A DNA stretch of 64,000 nucleotides from Luteimonas suaedae (GCF_008312895.1 NZ_VSSP01000003.1:1-64000); one strand, 5' to 3'; shown: positions 43,193-55,034, counted from the stretch's first letter. A program made the numbers and translations. Notes: generated from the sequence alone by a model not told the origin.

Positions 43193-43974
43193 TGGCGCGG
43201 CGCACGCGGCACACGGTCGCCATCTGCACCGTGCTGGCGGTCGCCGCGGCGGTGGCGGCGGACATCCCGCGTGACCAGCGCCGATCCGGCGCCGACTTCA
43301 TGTCGGCCGAGACGCGGGCGATGCAGGACGACGACACCGGCAACCCCGGCATGCTCTGGGTGCTCGAAGGCGAACAGGCTTGGGACACGCCGCAGGGCGC
43401 GGGCGACGTCGCCTGCAGCGGCTGTCATGGCGACGCAGCCGACAGCATGCGCGGCGTCGCCGCACGCCATCCAGCCTTCGACGAAGCGCTGGAACGGCCG
43501 GTTGACCTCGCGACCAGGATCAACCGATGCCGAAGCACGCACCAGCAGCTCGAGCCGCTGGCGCACGAGAGCCGCGAACTGCTCGCCCTCACCGCCTACG
43601 TCGCGCACCAGTCGCGCGGCCTGCCGGCCGCGCCGCCGCCGGATCCGCGCTTGGCGCCGTTCCGCGCGCACGGCCGGCAGTTGTTCGAACGCCGCATCGG
43701 CCAGCTCGACCTGGCCTGCTCGGCCTGCCACGACGACCACTGGGGCGAACGGCTCGGCGGCAATCCGATTCCACAGGCGCATCCCACCGGCTACCCGTTG
43801 TACCGCCTGGAGTGGCAGTCGCTCGGCTCGCTGCAGCGGCGCCTGCGCAACTGCATGATCGGCGTGCGCGCCGAACCGTATCCGTTTGGCGCTCCGGAAA
43901 TGATCGACCTGGAGCTCTACCTGATGCAGCGCGCCGAAGGCCTGCCGATCGAGACGCCTGCCGTGCGGCCGTGA
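43192..43974 (+). CDS. soxA: SoxA diheme cytochrome c
   Basis: 260 residues. Signal peptide RHTVAICTVLAVAAAVAA. Two heme motifs are retained, CSGCH (75-79) and CSACH (176-180), with Cys221 in RNCMIGVRAEPY as the active-site cysteine ligand. INRCRSTHQQLEPL is a further conserved block. With SoxX it starts the Sox cycle by joining thiosulfate to SoxY. It is the last gene of the coupled cluster and ends before a bidirectional terminator. SoxB and SoxCD do not follow, so the cluster here is incomplete for full oxidation to sulfate. Confidence 0.92.
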   Translation: MARRTRHTVAICTVLAVAAAVAADIPRDQRRSGADFMSAETRAMQDDDTGNPGMLWVLEGEQAWDTPQGAGDVACSGCHGDAADSMRGVAARHPAFDEALERPVDLATRINRCRSTHQQLEPLAHESRELLALTAYVAHQSRGLPAAPPPDPRLAPFRAHGRQLFERRIGQLDLACSACHDDHWGERLGGNPIPQAHPTGYPLYRLEWQSLGSLQRRLRNCMIGVRAEPYPFGAPEMIDLELYLMQRAEGLPIETPAVRP

Positions 43975-44012
43975 TCCCGAACGCATCGCCGGCTGCACAA
44001 ACGCCGGCAAAG

Positions 44013-44040
44013 AAAAACCCCGCCTCGCGGCGGGGTTTTT
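44013..44040. terminator. Bidirectional rho-independent terminator between soxA and groEL
   Basis: AAAAACCCCGCC-TCGC-GGCGGGGTTTTT is a perfect 12-bp stem with A and T tracts on either side, so it can end transcripts from both convergent genes. Confidence 0.95.
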
Positions 44041-44070
44041 CGTGTTGCGGTGACGCGACGGGCGTTTGGA

Positions 44071-45850
<1,780 letters not shown>

Positions 45851-45862
45851 GCCGTTCTCGGC

Positions 45863-46153
45863 TCAGCTGAGAACGGCGAGGATGTCGTCCTCGCGGACCA
45901 CCAGGTACTCGGTGCCGTCCAGCTTGACCTCGGTGCCGCTGTACTTGCCGAACAGCACCTGGTCGCCGGCCTTGACCTTCGGCGCGCGGACGCTGCCGTT
46001 GTCGAGCGCCTTGCCCTCGCCGGTGGCGACGACTTCGCCCTTGATCGGCTTCTCGGTGGCGGAGTCCGGGATCACGATGCCGCCGGCGGACATCTTTTCT
46101 TCTTCGGTACGCTTGATGACCACACGGTCGTAGAGCGGCTTGATATTGCTCAT
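45863..46153 (-). CDS. groES: Co-chaperonin GroES (10 kDa)
   Basis: 96 residues. The mobile-loop and roof motifs [33 protein letters not shown] and [27 protein letters not shown] are complete. It caps the GroEL ring. It has a GAGGATC ribosome-binding site and a CIRCE operator about 50 bp upstream, so it is first in the groES-groEL operon. Confidence 0.98.
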   Translation of the reverse strand: MSNIKPLYDRVVIKRTEEEKMSAGGIVIPDSATEKPIKGEVVATGEGKALDNGSVRAPKVKAGDQVLFGKYSGTEVKLDGTEYLVVREDDILAVLS

Positions 46154-46201
46154 TTCGATCCTCGCTAAGTGATTGATCGGTTTGGAAAATGGGTGGCGAC
46201 T

Positions 46202-46228
46202 TTAGCACTCTCGCAAGGAGAGTGCCAG
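46202..46228 (-). promoter_or_regulatory. CIRCE element (HrcA operator) of the groES-groEL operon
   Basis: TTAGCACTC-N9-GAGTGCCAG matches the CIRCE consensus TTAGCACTC-N9-GAGTGCTAA at all nine bases of one arm and seven of the other. HrcA binds CIRCE and releases it on heat shock. It lies 48-75 bp upstream of the groES start. Confidence 0.92.
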
Positions 46229-46372
46229 GCGCGCGGACGGCAAAACCCGGCAACGCCGGGATGGATGCGAGATGGGCCCGCCGGTCCGCCTTTCAAGGCC
46301 TTCCGGCGAAAAAATTTCGCGGCGCGGGGTCGGCGGGGGGGTACGGACGGACCGAGCGCCGGCTGCGGGTCG

Positions 46373-46870
46373 TCAGAAGCGCCAGGCCGCCATCAGCATG
46401 GTCTCGCCGTCGTTGGGCTGGTGCAGGCTGGCATTGGAGATGTGCCGGGCCAACACGGAGAAGCGGTCCCAGCGCCAGCCGGCGGTGGTGATGAACTGCG
46501 GATCGCCGGACAGGGCATCGGTCTCGCCGGCCTGCGCCCCGAGGCCGAACCCCAGGGTCAGGCCGTTGTCGGTGCGCTCGTAGCGCAGTCCGGCATGGGC
46601 GACGGTCACGTCGTCCTCCAGGTCCAGCCGGGTGTCGTCGCGCCCGCGCACGTGGATCGCGCCCAGTTCCCAGTGCAGGACCGCATCGTCCATCGCCCGC
46701 CACGCCGGCAGCCATGCCGCGGAGATCACCGGCGTGGTCTCGTTGCCGCGGGTGACCGAGACGCCGCCGCCGATCTCGAATCGCGACTGCGCCAGGGCCG
46801 CGGAAGCCGGCAACGCGAACAGCGACGCCGCTGTCAGCAACACGGCGAAGGAGGGACTGGAACCATGCAT
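46373..46870 (-). CDS. PagL-like lipid A 3-O-deacylase (acyloxyacyl hydrolase family)
   Basis: 165 residues from the chosen start. The signal peptide is FAVLLTAASLFALPASAALA. The rest alternates as an outer-membrane beta-barrel and ends in a C-terminal aromatic residue (MAAWRF), as barrels do. The active-site motif RHISNASL carries the His and Ser of PagL, with an acidic residue further on (NDGET). PagL removes the 3-linked acyl chain from lipid A. Start is ambiguous between ATG 46870 and ATG 46903; TTTAAGAT just before the latter could instead be a -10 box, so I favour 46870. Confidence 0.8.
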   Translation of the reverse strand: MHGSSPSFAVLLTAASLFALPASAALAQSRFEIGGGVSVTRGNETTPVISAAWLPAWRAMDDAVLHWELGAIHVRGRDDTRLDLEDDVTVAHAGLRYERTDNGLTLGFGLGAQAGETDALSGDPQFITTAGWRWDRFSVLARHISNASLHQPNDGETMLMAAWRF

Positions 46871-47055
46871 GGAGATACCGGATGGGGGGGACAGGGGGCG
46901 CATATCTTAAACCCACCGGTACAGGATACGTGCGTTGCGGGCAGCGGCGGCCACGAAGGCCGGCATCATGACGCCCGCAAGGCCACACGGCCGCCACGGA
47001 TCGCCGCCGGCGGGCCTCGGCTACCCTATACGCCCCCGCGCATGACCTTCCCGCC

Positions 47056-47385
47056 TTGAACGCCCTGCTCTGCCTGTGTGCCTGCCCGGATCGCGATGTC
47101 GCCGCACGCATCGCCGACACGCTCGTCGGCGAGCGCCTGGCAGCCTGCGTCAACGTGTTGCCCGGGGTGCGGTCGGTGTACCGCTGGCAGGACACGGTCG
47201 AGCATGACGACGAGGTGCTGCTGCTGATCAAGACCGCCCCGGCGCGGCTGGATGCGCTGACGGCACGCATCGTCGCCCTGCATCCGTATGAACTGCCCGA
47301 GGTGCTCGCGGTCGAAAGCGCCGGCGGCCTGCCCGCCTATCTGGACTGGATCGCACAGGAAACCCGCGTGGAGCCGCAACCGTGA
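47056..47385 (+). CDS. cutA: CutA1 divalent-cation tolerance protein
   Basis: 109 residues, TTG start. ALLCLCACPDRDVAARIADTLVGERLAACVNVLPGVRSVYRWQ and HPYELPEVLAV are the standard CutA motifs. It forms a trimer with a ferredoxin-like fold; the role in copper tolerance is indirect. The stop overlaps the dsbD start (GTGA at 47382-47385), the classic cutA-dsbD pairing. Confidence 0.95.
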   Translation: MNALLCLCACPDRDVAARIADTLVGERLAACVNVLPGVRSVYRWQDTVEHDDEVLLLIKTAPARLDALTARIVALHPYELPEVLAVESAGGLPAYLDWIAQETRVEPQP

Positions 47386-49808
47386 CGTCGCACCTGTCGA
47401 ACTACCGGCATGTCCTCGCCGTGCTGGCGGCGTGCCTGCTCGGCACCACGGCCACGGTCGCGGCCGCGGTCGACGAGAGCGACCTGCTGCCGGTCGACGA
47501 AGCCTTCGTACTGACGGCCGCGGCACCCACGCGCAACCGCATCGAGCTGGACTGGAAGATTGCCGACGGCTATTACCTGTACCGCCACCGCATCGATGTC
47601 CGGCGGCTCGACGAAGGCTTCAAGATCAACCCGCTGCAACTGCCGGCCGGGCACAAGCACCACGACGAGTTCTTCGGCGAGGTCGAGACCTATCGCGACC
47701 GCCTGACCGCGGCGGTTACCGGCGCGCCCGACGACGGGATGACGACGCTGCCCCTGCAGGTCAAGTACCAGGGCTGCGCCGACGCCGGCGTGTGCTATCC
47801 ACCGCAGACGCGGACCATCCACGTCGCCCTGCCTGCCCAGGCCGCTCCGCCTGCCGCGGGCTCCGCCAGCGCCGGCGACGGCTTCGCCGCGCTCGGCCGC
47901 GCGCTGTCGGGCAACGGCGTCATCCCGTCCGGCACCGCCGCGGACGGGACCGTACAGGCGTTGCCGCTGCCGCCGGAACAGGCGTTCGCTTTCGAGGCGA
48001 TCGCCGGCGACGGCGACACCATCCTGATGCGCTTCACCCCGGCGCGCGGCTACTACCTGTACCGCGATCGCAGCACGTTCGCGCTCGACGGCGCCGACGG
48101 CATTGCCGCGGGCGCGCCGGCATGGCCGCGCGGGGTCGACCATCACGACGAACACTTCGGCAAGGTGGTGGTGTACTTCGACCAGGTCGACGTGCCGCTG
48201 CCGCTGCGGCGCACCCGCGCCGACGCCGCCGAGGTCACCCTCACCGCGACCTTCCAGGGCTGCCAGGACGAGGGCATCTGCTATCCGCCGATGACCCGCA
48301 CGGTGACCGTGGCGTTGCCGCCGACTCGCACCACCCCCGCCCCTGTAGGAGCGGTTTCAGCCGCGACAGGGATCTCCCCGGAGGCGGCGGCGGCATCGGT
48401 CGCGGCTGAAGCCGCTCCTACAGGGACGGCCGGGGCGGAACGTGCGGGCGATGCCGCCGATGGCGGTCTGCCTCCGGCAGCGGAGGCGGGCGCACCGGCG
48501 GCGGCGGCCCCCCTGGCCGACGACAGTCGGCTGGCCGCCGCACTGGCCGGCCCGGATCGGCTGCTGGCCCTGCTCGGCTTCTTCGGCGCCGGCCTGCTGC
48601 TGGCGTTCACCCCCTGCGTGCTGCCGATGATCCCGATCCTGTCGGGGCTGATCGCCGGCGCCGGCACGCGCCTGGGCACCGGCCGCGCACTGCTGCTGTC
48701 GTTCGTCTACGTGCTGGCCAACGCGCTGGTGTTCACCGTGGCCGGGGTGGTCGCCGCGCTGCTCGGCGCCAACCTGCAGATCGCGTTCCAGACGCCGTGG
48801 ATCATCGCCCTGTTCGCGCTGCTGTTCGTGGCGCTGGCGCTGTCGGCGTTCGGCCTCTACGAGCTGCAACTCCCGGCGGCTGTGCGCGCTAGGCTCGGCG
48901 CGATCAGCGACCGCCAGCGCGGCGGCTCGCTGGCCGGAGTGGCGGCGATGGGCGCGTTGTCGGCGCTGATCGTCGGCCCCTGCGTGGCGCCGCCGCTGGC
49001 CGCCGCGGTGCTGTACATCGGCGAGAGCGGCGACCCGGTGCTGGGCGGGACCGCGTTGTTCGTGCTGGCGATGGGCATGGGCCTGCCGCTGCTGGCGTTC
49101 GGCGTCGCCGCCGGGCGCGGGCTGCCGACCAGCGGGCCGTGGATGGTGGCGGCGCAGCGGGTGTTCGGCTTCGTGTTCCTGGGGCTGGCGGTGTGGATGC
49201 TGTCGCGGATCCTGCCGGGTCCGGCCACCCTCGCCCTATACGGCCTGCTGGCGCTGGCCGCGGCCGCATGGGCGCTGGCGGCAAGCACGGAAACGCCGCG
49301 CACGCGCCTGCTGGCGCGCTTCGCCGGCCTGGTGCTGGCGGTGATCGGCGCCGCGCAGCTGCTGGGGGCGATGTCGGGCGCGCACGATCCGCTGCGACCG
49401 CTGGACGGCATGACCGCGGCGCGACAGCCGCAGGCGGAGCTGCCGTTTCGCAGGATCAAGACCGTGGCCGACCTCGACCTGGAGATCGCCGCCGCGCAGG
49501 CCGCCGGCCGGCCGCTGCTGTTCGACTTCTATGCCGACTGGTGCGTGGCCTGCAAGGAAATGGAGAAGTACACCTTCCCGCAGACCGAAGTGCAGGACGC
49601 GCTGGCCGGTTTCGTGCTGCTCAAGGCCGACGTGACCGCCAACGACGCCGAGGACCAGGCGCTGATGCGCCGCTACGGGGTCGTCGGCCCGCCGGCGACG
49701 CTGTTCTTCGTCGACGGCGGCGAGCGCCGCGACCTGCGGCTGTTCGGCTTCGAGAAGGCCGCGGCGTTTGCCGCGCGCGTACAGCGCGCCACGGGCGAGG
49801 CGCGCTGA
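47382..49808 (+). CDS. dsbD: Thiol:disulfide interchange protein DsbD with duplicated N-terminal domain
   Basis: 808 residues, well above the usual 570-600. It carries electrons from thioredoxin across the inner membrane to periplasmic partners. There are two tandem DsbD-alpha domains: about 28-150 (YQGCADAGVCYPP) and about 190-310 (FQGCQDEGICYPP), each with the reactive Cys pair. A low-complexity linker (about 312-385) contains a palindromic repeat element. The membrane domain has LLAFTPCVLPMIPILSGLI and ALIVGPCVAPPLAAAVLY, and the C-terminal thioredoxin domain has DWCVACKEMEKYTF. GTG start overlaps cutA; the stop is joined to tlpA (TGATG). Confidence 0.95.
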   Translation: MTSHLSNYRHVLAVLAACLLGTTATVAAAVDESDLLPVDEAFVLTAAAPTRNRIELDWKIADGYYLYRHRIDVRRLDEGFKINPLQLPAGHKHHDEFFGEVETYRDRLTAAVTGAPDDGMTTLPLQVKYQGCADAGVCYPPQTRTIHVALPAQAAPPAAGSASAGDGFAALGRALSGNGVIPSGTAADGTVQALPLPPEQAFAFEAIAGDGDTILMRFTPARGYYLYRDRSTFALDGADGIAAGAPAWPRGVDHHDEHFGKVVVYFDQVDVPLPLRRTRADAAEVTLTATFQGCQDEGICYPPMTRTVTVALPPTRTTPAPVGAVSAATGISPEAAAASVAAEAAPTGTAGAERAGDAADGGLPPAAEAGAPAAAAPLADDSRLAAALAGPDRLLALLGFFGAGLLLAFTPCVLPMIPILSGLIAGAGTRLGTGRALLLSFVYVLANALVFTVAGVVAALLGANLQIAFQTPWIIALFALLFVALALSAFGLYELQLPAAVRARLGAISDRQRGGSLAGVAAMGALSALIVGPCVAPPLAAAVLYIGESGDPVLGGTALFVLAMGMGLPLLAFGVAAGRGLPTSGPWMVAAQRVFGFVFLGLAVWMLSRILPGPATLALYGLLALAAAAWALAASTETPRTRLLARFAGLVLAVIGAAQLLGAMSGAHDPLRPLDGMTAARQPQAELPFRRIKTVADLDLEIAAAQAAGRPLLFDFYADWCVACKEMEKYTFPQTEVQDALAGFVLLKADVTANDAEDQALMRRYGVVGPPATLFFVDGGERRDLRLFGFEKAAAFAARVQRATGEAR
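48342..48424. repeat. TAGGAGCGG-type inverted repeat inside dsbD
   Basis: 26-bp arms starting CCTGTAGGAGCGG and ending CCGCTCCTACAGG pair with one mismatch around a 31-bp GC-rich loop. It is read in frame as the Ala/Gly-rich linker between the second DsbD-alpha domain and the membrane domain (VGAVSAATGISPEAAAASV). Confidence 0.92.
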
Positions 49809-50401
49809 TGCGTTCGAGCACCAAGATCGTGCTGGTGGCGGTGGCGGCGGGCACGCTGGGCGTGGTCGCCGGCCTGCTGACCCGCGGGCCCGGTCCGCTG
49901 CTGCGCACAGAACCCGGACAGCGGATCGCCCAGCAGGTGCTGCAGGCCAATGCGCCCGCGGCTCCGGAGGGCGTGGCGACGGCGAAGCGCGGCGGAACGC
50001 TGCCGAAGTTCGCCGTGGCGGCCCTGGACGGCGGTGACATCGTCCTGCCGGACGACTTCGCCGGCCGTCCGCTGCTGGTCAACGTCTGGGCCAGCTGGTG
50101 CGGTCCCTGCATCCACGAGATGCCGGAACTGGAGCGCTACGCCCGCGCGCAGGGCGAGGACGGCACCCGCGTGCTCGGCATCGCGCTGGACGATCCAGCG
50201 GCGGTGCGCGACTTCCTGCAGCGGGTCCCGGTGTCCTATCCCTTGGCGATCGACACCCCCGGTCGCGCCGACGCCGGCGTGCGCCTGGGCAACCCGCGCG
50301 GGGTGCTGCCGTACTCGGTGCTGGTCTCGGCGGACGGCCGGGTGCTGAAGCAGCGCATCGGGCCGTTCGAGGACGGCGAGGTCGACGGCTGGGCACGCTA
50401 G
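49808..50401 (+). CDS. TlpA-family thioredoxin-like disulfide reductase
   Basis: 197 residues. An N-terminal anchor or uncleaved signal (KIVLVAVAAGTLGVVAGLL) and a periplasmic thioredoxin fold with the active site ASWCGPCIHEMPELE; the cis-Pro region is GVLPYSVLV. It is probably reduced by DsbD, whose stop it overlaps by one base, and may reduce apocytochrome c or other periplasmic disulfides. Confidence 0.92.
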   Translation: MRSSTKIVLVAVAAGTLGVVAGLLTRGPGPLLRTEPGQRIAQQVLQANAPAAPEGVATAKRGGTLPKFAVAALDGGDIVLPDDFAGRPLLVNVWASWCGPCIHEMPELERYARAQGEDGTRVLGIALDDPAAVRDFLQRVPVSYPLAIDTPGRADAGVRLGNPRGVLPYSVLVSADGRVLKQRIGPFEDGEVDGWAR

Positions 50402-50416
50402 CCCGGCCGCCTCTGC

Positions 50417-50558
50417 GTAGGAGCGCGCCATGCGCGCGATACCGCGGGCATTTCGCCGCCCGCGAATTCCGGTGACCGGCGCGCCTGCCGGTCCGGAATC
50501 GCGGCATCCACCGGATCCTGCCGGCACCCGCGGTATCGCGCGCATGGCGCGCTCCTAC
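50417..50558. repeat. Palindromic repeat unit (TAGGAGCGCGCC type)
   Basis: Complete 142-bp unit starting GTAGGAGCGCGCCATGCGCG and ending CGCATGGCGCGCTCCTAC, nearly identical to the copies at 19326 and 32776. It fills most of the 321-bp gap between the tlpA and aroQ genes; the remainder, with AT-rich GCGGAAACTCAAACAAACGC, may hold the aroQ promoter. Confidence 0.88.
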
Positions 50559-50722
50559 GGGTACGGAGGCGCCGAGCGCGCGGGAGCACGGCCGCCGCTC
50601 GCGGCGCGCGTTGCAATTAGAGCGGAAACTCAAACAAACGCTTAAATTCGGCGAAGATCGGCGAACTGGACAGCATCAACAGCTTGGCCCAGACTGCGCG
50701 CCTGCTTCCGGTCCCGGCCCCG

Positions 50723-51163
50723 ATGGCGAAACTGCTGCTCCTGCACGGCCCCAACCTCAACCTGCTCGGCACGCGCGAGCCGGAGGTCTACGGCCGCACC
50801 ACGCTCGCCGAGATCGACGCCGACCTGGCGCAACGCGCCGGGGCCGCCGGCCACACACTCGAGAACCTGCAGTCCAACGCCGAACACGTGCTGGTCGAGC
50901 GGGTGCAGGCGGCACGCGAAGACGGCACCGCCTTCCTGCTGATCAACCCGGCCGCGTTCACCCACACCTCAGTGGCGCTGCGCGACGCGCTCGCCGCGGT
51001 GGCGATCCCGTTCATCGAGGTGCACCTGTCCAATCCGCATGCGCGCGAACCGTTCCGCCACAGCAGCTACTTCAGCGACCTGGCCGTCGGCGTGATCTGC
51101 GGCTTCGGCGCCGACGGTTACCGCTACGCCCTGGAGGCGGCGCTCGCCCGCCTGCCCCGCTGA
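50723..51163 (+). CDS. aroQ: Type II 3-dehydroquinate dehydratase
   Basis: 146 residues. It dehydrates 3-dehydroquinate in the shikimate pathway as a dodecamer. [21 protein letters not shown] has the catalytic Tyr and the Arg of the lid loop; [17 protein letters not shown], and [20 protein letters not shown] with the catalytic His, are standard. ATG 50723 begins at the family N terminus; a TTG at 50684 would add 13 residues. It lies directly upstream of accB, the usual order. Confidence 0.95.
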   Translation: MAKLLLLHGPNLNLLGTREPEVYGRTTLAEIDADLAQRAGAAGHTLENLQSNAEHVLVERVQAAREDGTAFLLINPAAFTHTSVALRDALAAVAIPFIEVHLSNPHAREPFRHSSYFSDLAVGVICGFGADGYRYALEAALARLPR

Positions 51164-51221
51164 ACCCACGAATCCCATGTCCCCGCCCGGCGGCGAACGC
51201 CGGGACACCACAGAGGCCACC

Positions 51222-51722
51222 ATGGACCTGCGAAAAATCAAGAAGCTGATCGACCTGCTCGAGGAGTCCAACCTCTCCGAGATCGAGATCAAGGAAGGCG
51301 AGGAATCGGTACGCCTGTCGCGGCTGCAGACCGGCCCCACGTACGCACCGCCGGCGGCGCCGATGCCGGTCTCGCGCGGCGCCGAGCCGACGATGCCGAT
51401 GCAGTCCCCGGTCGAGGCTGCCACCGGCGGCCGCGGCGGCGCCGCACCCGCGCCGACAGCGGACGCGGGCAGCGCGGCGCTACCGGAAGGGCATACGGTC
51501 AAGTCGCCGATGGTCGGCACCTACTACGCCTCGCCGGCGCCGGACAAGCCGGCCTTCGTCAGCGTCGGCCAGGCCGTCAAGGCCGGCGAGACGCTGGGCA
51601 TCATCGAGGCGATGAAGATGTTCAACCCGATCGAGGCCGACATCGAAGGCACCGTACTCGCGATCCTGTGCGAGAACGGCCAGCCGGTGGAGTTCGATCA
51701 GCCGTTGTTCGTGATCGGCTGA
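51222..51722 (+). CDS. accB: Biotin carboxyl carrier protein of acetyl-CoA carboxylase
   Basis: 166 residues. N-terminal dimerisation helices ([23 protein letters not shown]), a Pro/Ala-rich linker, and the biotinyl domain with [14 protein letters not shown], whose Lys carries biotin. It shuttles the carboxyl group from AccC to the transferase for malonyl-CoA synthesis. In this genome a four-helix-bundle gene is inserted between accB and accC. Confidence 0.97.
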   Translation: MDLRKIKKLIDLLEESNLSEIEIKEGEESVRLSRLQTGPTYAPPAAPMPVSRGAEPTMPMQSPVEAATGGRGGAAPAPTADAGSAALPEGHTVKSPMVGTYYASPAPDKPAFVSVGQAVKAGETLGIIEAMKMFNPIEADIEGTVLAILCENGQPVEFDQPLFVIG

Positions 51723-51760
51723 CGGGCCGGGAATCGGGAATGGAGAATCGGGAATCGAAG
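51723..51760. repeat. CGGGAATCGGGAATGGAGAATC repeat after accB (left partner)
   Basis: Direct GGGAATC copies (51730, 51750 and nearby) just after the accB stop; they include the start codon of the four-helix gene. The mirror form (GATTCCCCATTCCCCATTCC) ends that gene at 52131-52157. The two form an inverted pair flanking the inserted gene. Confidence 0.75.
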
Positions 51761-52169
51761 CGGCCACATGAGCGGCTGGAGGTCTGGCGGGACGCCATGG
51801 ATCTCGTCGAGACGGTTTATCGATTCTCGTCAGCCTTTCCCGACACTGAGCGCTACGCGCTGACCGGCCAGCTCCGGCGCGCGGCGGTGAGCGTGCCCTC
51901 CAACATCGCCGAAGGCGCGGCGCGACGCTCGAAAGCCGAATACCTGCGCTTTCTTTCGATCGCCCGCGGCTCGCTGTCGGAACTCGACACCCAAACCCAG
52001 ATCGCCATCCGCCTTGGCTATGCGAAGCACGACGACGCGCTCGCCGAACTCACGGATCGCGTATTCGCCAGACTCACTGCGCTAATGAACGTACTCGGCA
52101 AACCAGGAGTCTCGGCGCAACCCGGCTCTTGCGATTCCCCATTCCCCATTCCCGATTCCCGGCCCTCCC

Positions 52170-52177
<8 letters not shown>
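51740..52177 (+). CDS. Four-helix bundle protein (S23 / rRNA intervening-sequence protein family)
   Basis: 145 residues. The body is [50 protein letters not shown] with [18 protein letters not shown], the signature of the family named from proteins encoded in 23S rRNA intervening sequences. Its function is unknown; it forms a pentameric helical bundle in known structures. It is wedged between accB and accC, flanked by an inverted GGGAATC/GATTCCC repeat pair that supplies both its first and last codons. It overlaps the accC start by 8 nt, so accC translation may be coupled to it. Confidence 0.9.
52131..52165. repeat. GATTCCCCATTCCC repeat before accC (right partner)
   Basis: GCGATTCCCCATTCCCCATT is followed by CCCGATTCCCGG. 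It is the inverse of the GGGAATC copies at 51723-51760 and codes for the last residues of the four-helix protein. Confidence 0.75.
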
Positions 52178-53537
<1,360 letters not shown>

Positions 53538-53578
53538 GGCCGGGACAGGGAGCACCGCTACGCAAGCGGCGCTTCACA

Positions 53579-53632
53579 TGTGGGAGCGACGGCAGTCGCG
53601 ACTTGTCGACAGCGGCTGCCGTCGCTCCCACA
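53579..53632. repeat. TGTGGGAGCGACGGC inverted repeat
   Basis: TGTGGGAGCGACGGCAG at the left pairs with CTGCCGTCGCTCCCACA at the right around a short loop (TCGCGACTTGTCGACAGCGG). It lies between accC and the convergent unknown gene and could act as an intergenic hairpin. Confidence 0.9.
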
Positions 53633-53643
53633 CGATCACCCGG

Positions 53644-54081
53644 TCAGCGGAACTCGATCGCCGCATCCGGCTCGTCGAGCGGATCCACCGGCACCATCTG
53701 CAGTTCCGAAGACGGCGACGCCTCTTCCGGAGCGATGCGCCGGCTCCCCGGGATCGGCTGCACGCCGACGCCGGAGGACTGGCTCACCACGGTCACGTAC
53801 TCGCTGGAACCGTCGGGCCAGACCACCTTGAAGGTGCTGCCCGGCGGCAGCGACGAAAACGGCGCCCCGCTCTGCGCCCGGTAGACCGCGGCAATCTGCG
53901 ATGCCCCGCTCATCCGGATCTCGGTCGGTGACTCCGCCGTGGTCACGGCGACTTGCGACAGTTCCCGGTAGTTGTCGTTGAGCGCATCGATCATGACCCC
54001 GGCCGCGGTAACCGAATAGGCGACGAACAACAGCACCCAGCAATAGAACTTGAGCTTGTGCACGAAGCGTTTGTTTTTCAT
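53644..54081 (-). CDS. Unknown single-TM membrane protein
   Basis: 145 residues. A basic N terminus and one membrane segment (KFYCWVLLFVAYSVTAAGVMI, residues 11-31) are followed by a periplasmic domain with GSTFKVVWPDGSSEYVTVVSQSSGVGVQPIPGSRR. No family was recognised. It overlaps the upstream gene by 4 nt (ATGA), so the two products probably act together at the inner membrane. Confidence 0.75.
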   Translation of the reverse strand: MKNKRFVHKLKFYCWVLLFVAYSVTAAGVMIDALNDNYRELSQVAVTTAESPTEIRMSGASQIAAVYRAQSGAPFSSLPPGSTFKVVWPDGSSEYVTVVSQSSGVGVQPIPGSRRIAPEEASPSSELQMVPVDPLDEPDAAIEFR

Positions 54082-55034
54082 TTCGGTACTCCCTCGCTCC
54101 TCAGCAGCGAGTCAATCATGTCATCGACGACATCCGCCCCCTGTCGCGGAATCGCAGCGTCGTAAACGAACGTCTGGAAATCCTGTTCCTCGTCCTGCGA
54201 GCAGATGCCGCCGTTGGCGCAATAGTTCGTCATCAGCGGACCCTCCCCACTGCAGTCCTGTCCCAACTCGCATCCCGCCAGTTGCCATGCCAGTTCGGTG
54301 AGCTGGCTGCCGGCCACCTGACCGGCATGGGCGTCATCGCCGGCCGCCATCACCCCCATCGCCGGCGCCAGTGCGGTATAGGCCTCCGGGTCGGCCGAGC
54401 GCTGCACGCGATCGGCCAGGTCGCGGCGGTAGGCCTTGCTGTCGTCGAGCGGTTCGCCCATCGCCAGCAGCGCGGCCTCGGCCGCCAGGCTGCCGGCCTC
54501 GGCGGCCTGCGTGCGGCGGAGCAGGATCGTCTGGTAGTCCAGCCGGTCCTCCGGGGCGAACCGCGCGCAGCGACGGCTCACGCGCTCGCGCGCGGCCACC
54601 ATCGCCGCGGACGCGCGCAGCTTCATTTCGCCGAACAGGCGGGTGTCGCCGGCGTAGGCAGCAGGATCGCCGGCGTACGGCGCGCAGTACTCGTAGACGC
54701 GGCTGACCAGCCAGATGGCGTCGGCCTCGCCGGCACGCGCGGCCGGGATCAACGACTGCAGGTAGACATAGAGGTCGGGGGCCCGCGCGAATTCCCGGCG
54801 CAGGTGGCGACGCCGGTCGGCCGCGCCCGGCGAAGCGCGCGTGTCGCCGTCGTCGGTCACGGGCGTGGGCGTGGCGATCACCGGCGCGCCGGCGACGGGC
54901 GCGCCCCCGAGATCGGCGGCACCGGCCATCGCCGGCACCGGCCCGGCGGAGCGCTCACCGGCGCGCTGATACAGCGCGACGCCGACGAGCAGCGCCAGCG
55001 CGGCAACGATCAGCAGCGGCTTGTTCCAGGACAT
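54078..55034 (-). CDS. Unknown secreted or anchored helical protein with Cys-rich C terminus
   Basis: 318 residues from ATG 55034. One N-terminal membrane segment (PLLIVAALALLVGVALYQ), an Ala-rich linker, then a helical, Sel1-like or TPR-like looking body (AGEADAIWLVSRVYEYCAPY, AAEAGSLAAEAALLAMGEPL). The C-terminal part has paired cysteines (AGCELGQDCSGEGP and NYCANGGICSQDEEQDF) suited to disulfides in the periplasm. No family was recognised. It is translationally coupled to the small membrane protein downstream. Confidence 0.75.
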   Translation of the reverse strand: MSWNKPLLIVAALALLVGVALYQRAGERSAGPVPAMAGAADLGGAPVAGAPVIATPTPVTDDGDTRASPGAADRRRHLRREFARAPDLYVYLQSLIPAARAGEADAIWLVSRVYEYCAPYAGDPAAYAGDTRLFGEMKLRASAAMVAARERVSRRCARFAPEDRLDYQTILLRRTQAAEAGSLAAEAALLAMGEPLDDSKAYRRDLADRVQRSADPEAYTALAPAMGVMAAGDDAHAGQVAGSQLTELAWQLAGCELGQDCSGEGPLMTNYCANGGICSQDEEQDFQTFVYDAAIPRQGADVVDDMIDSLLRSEGVPK

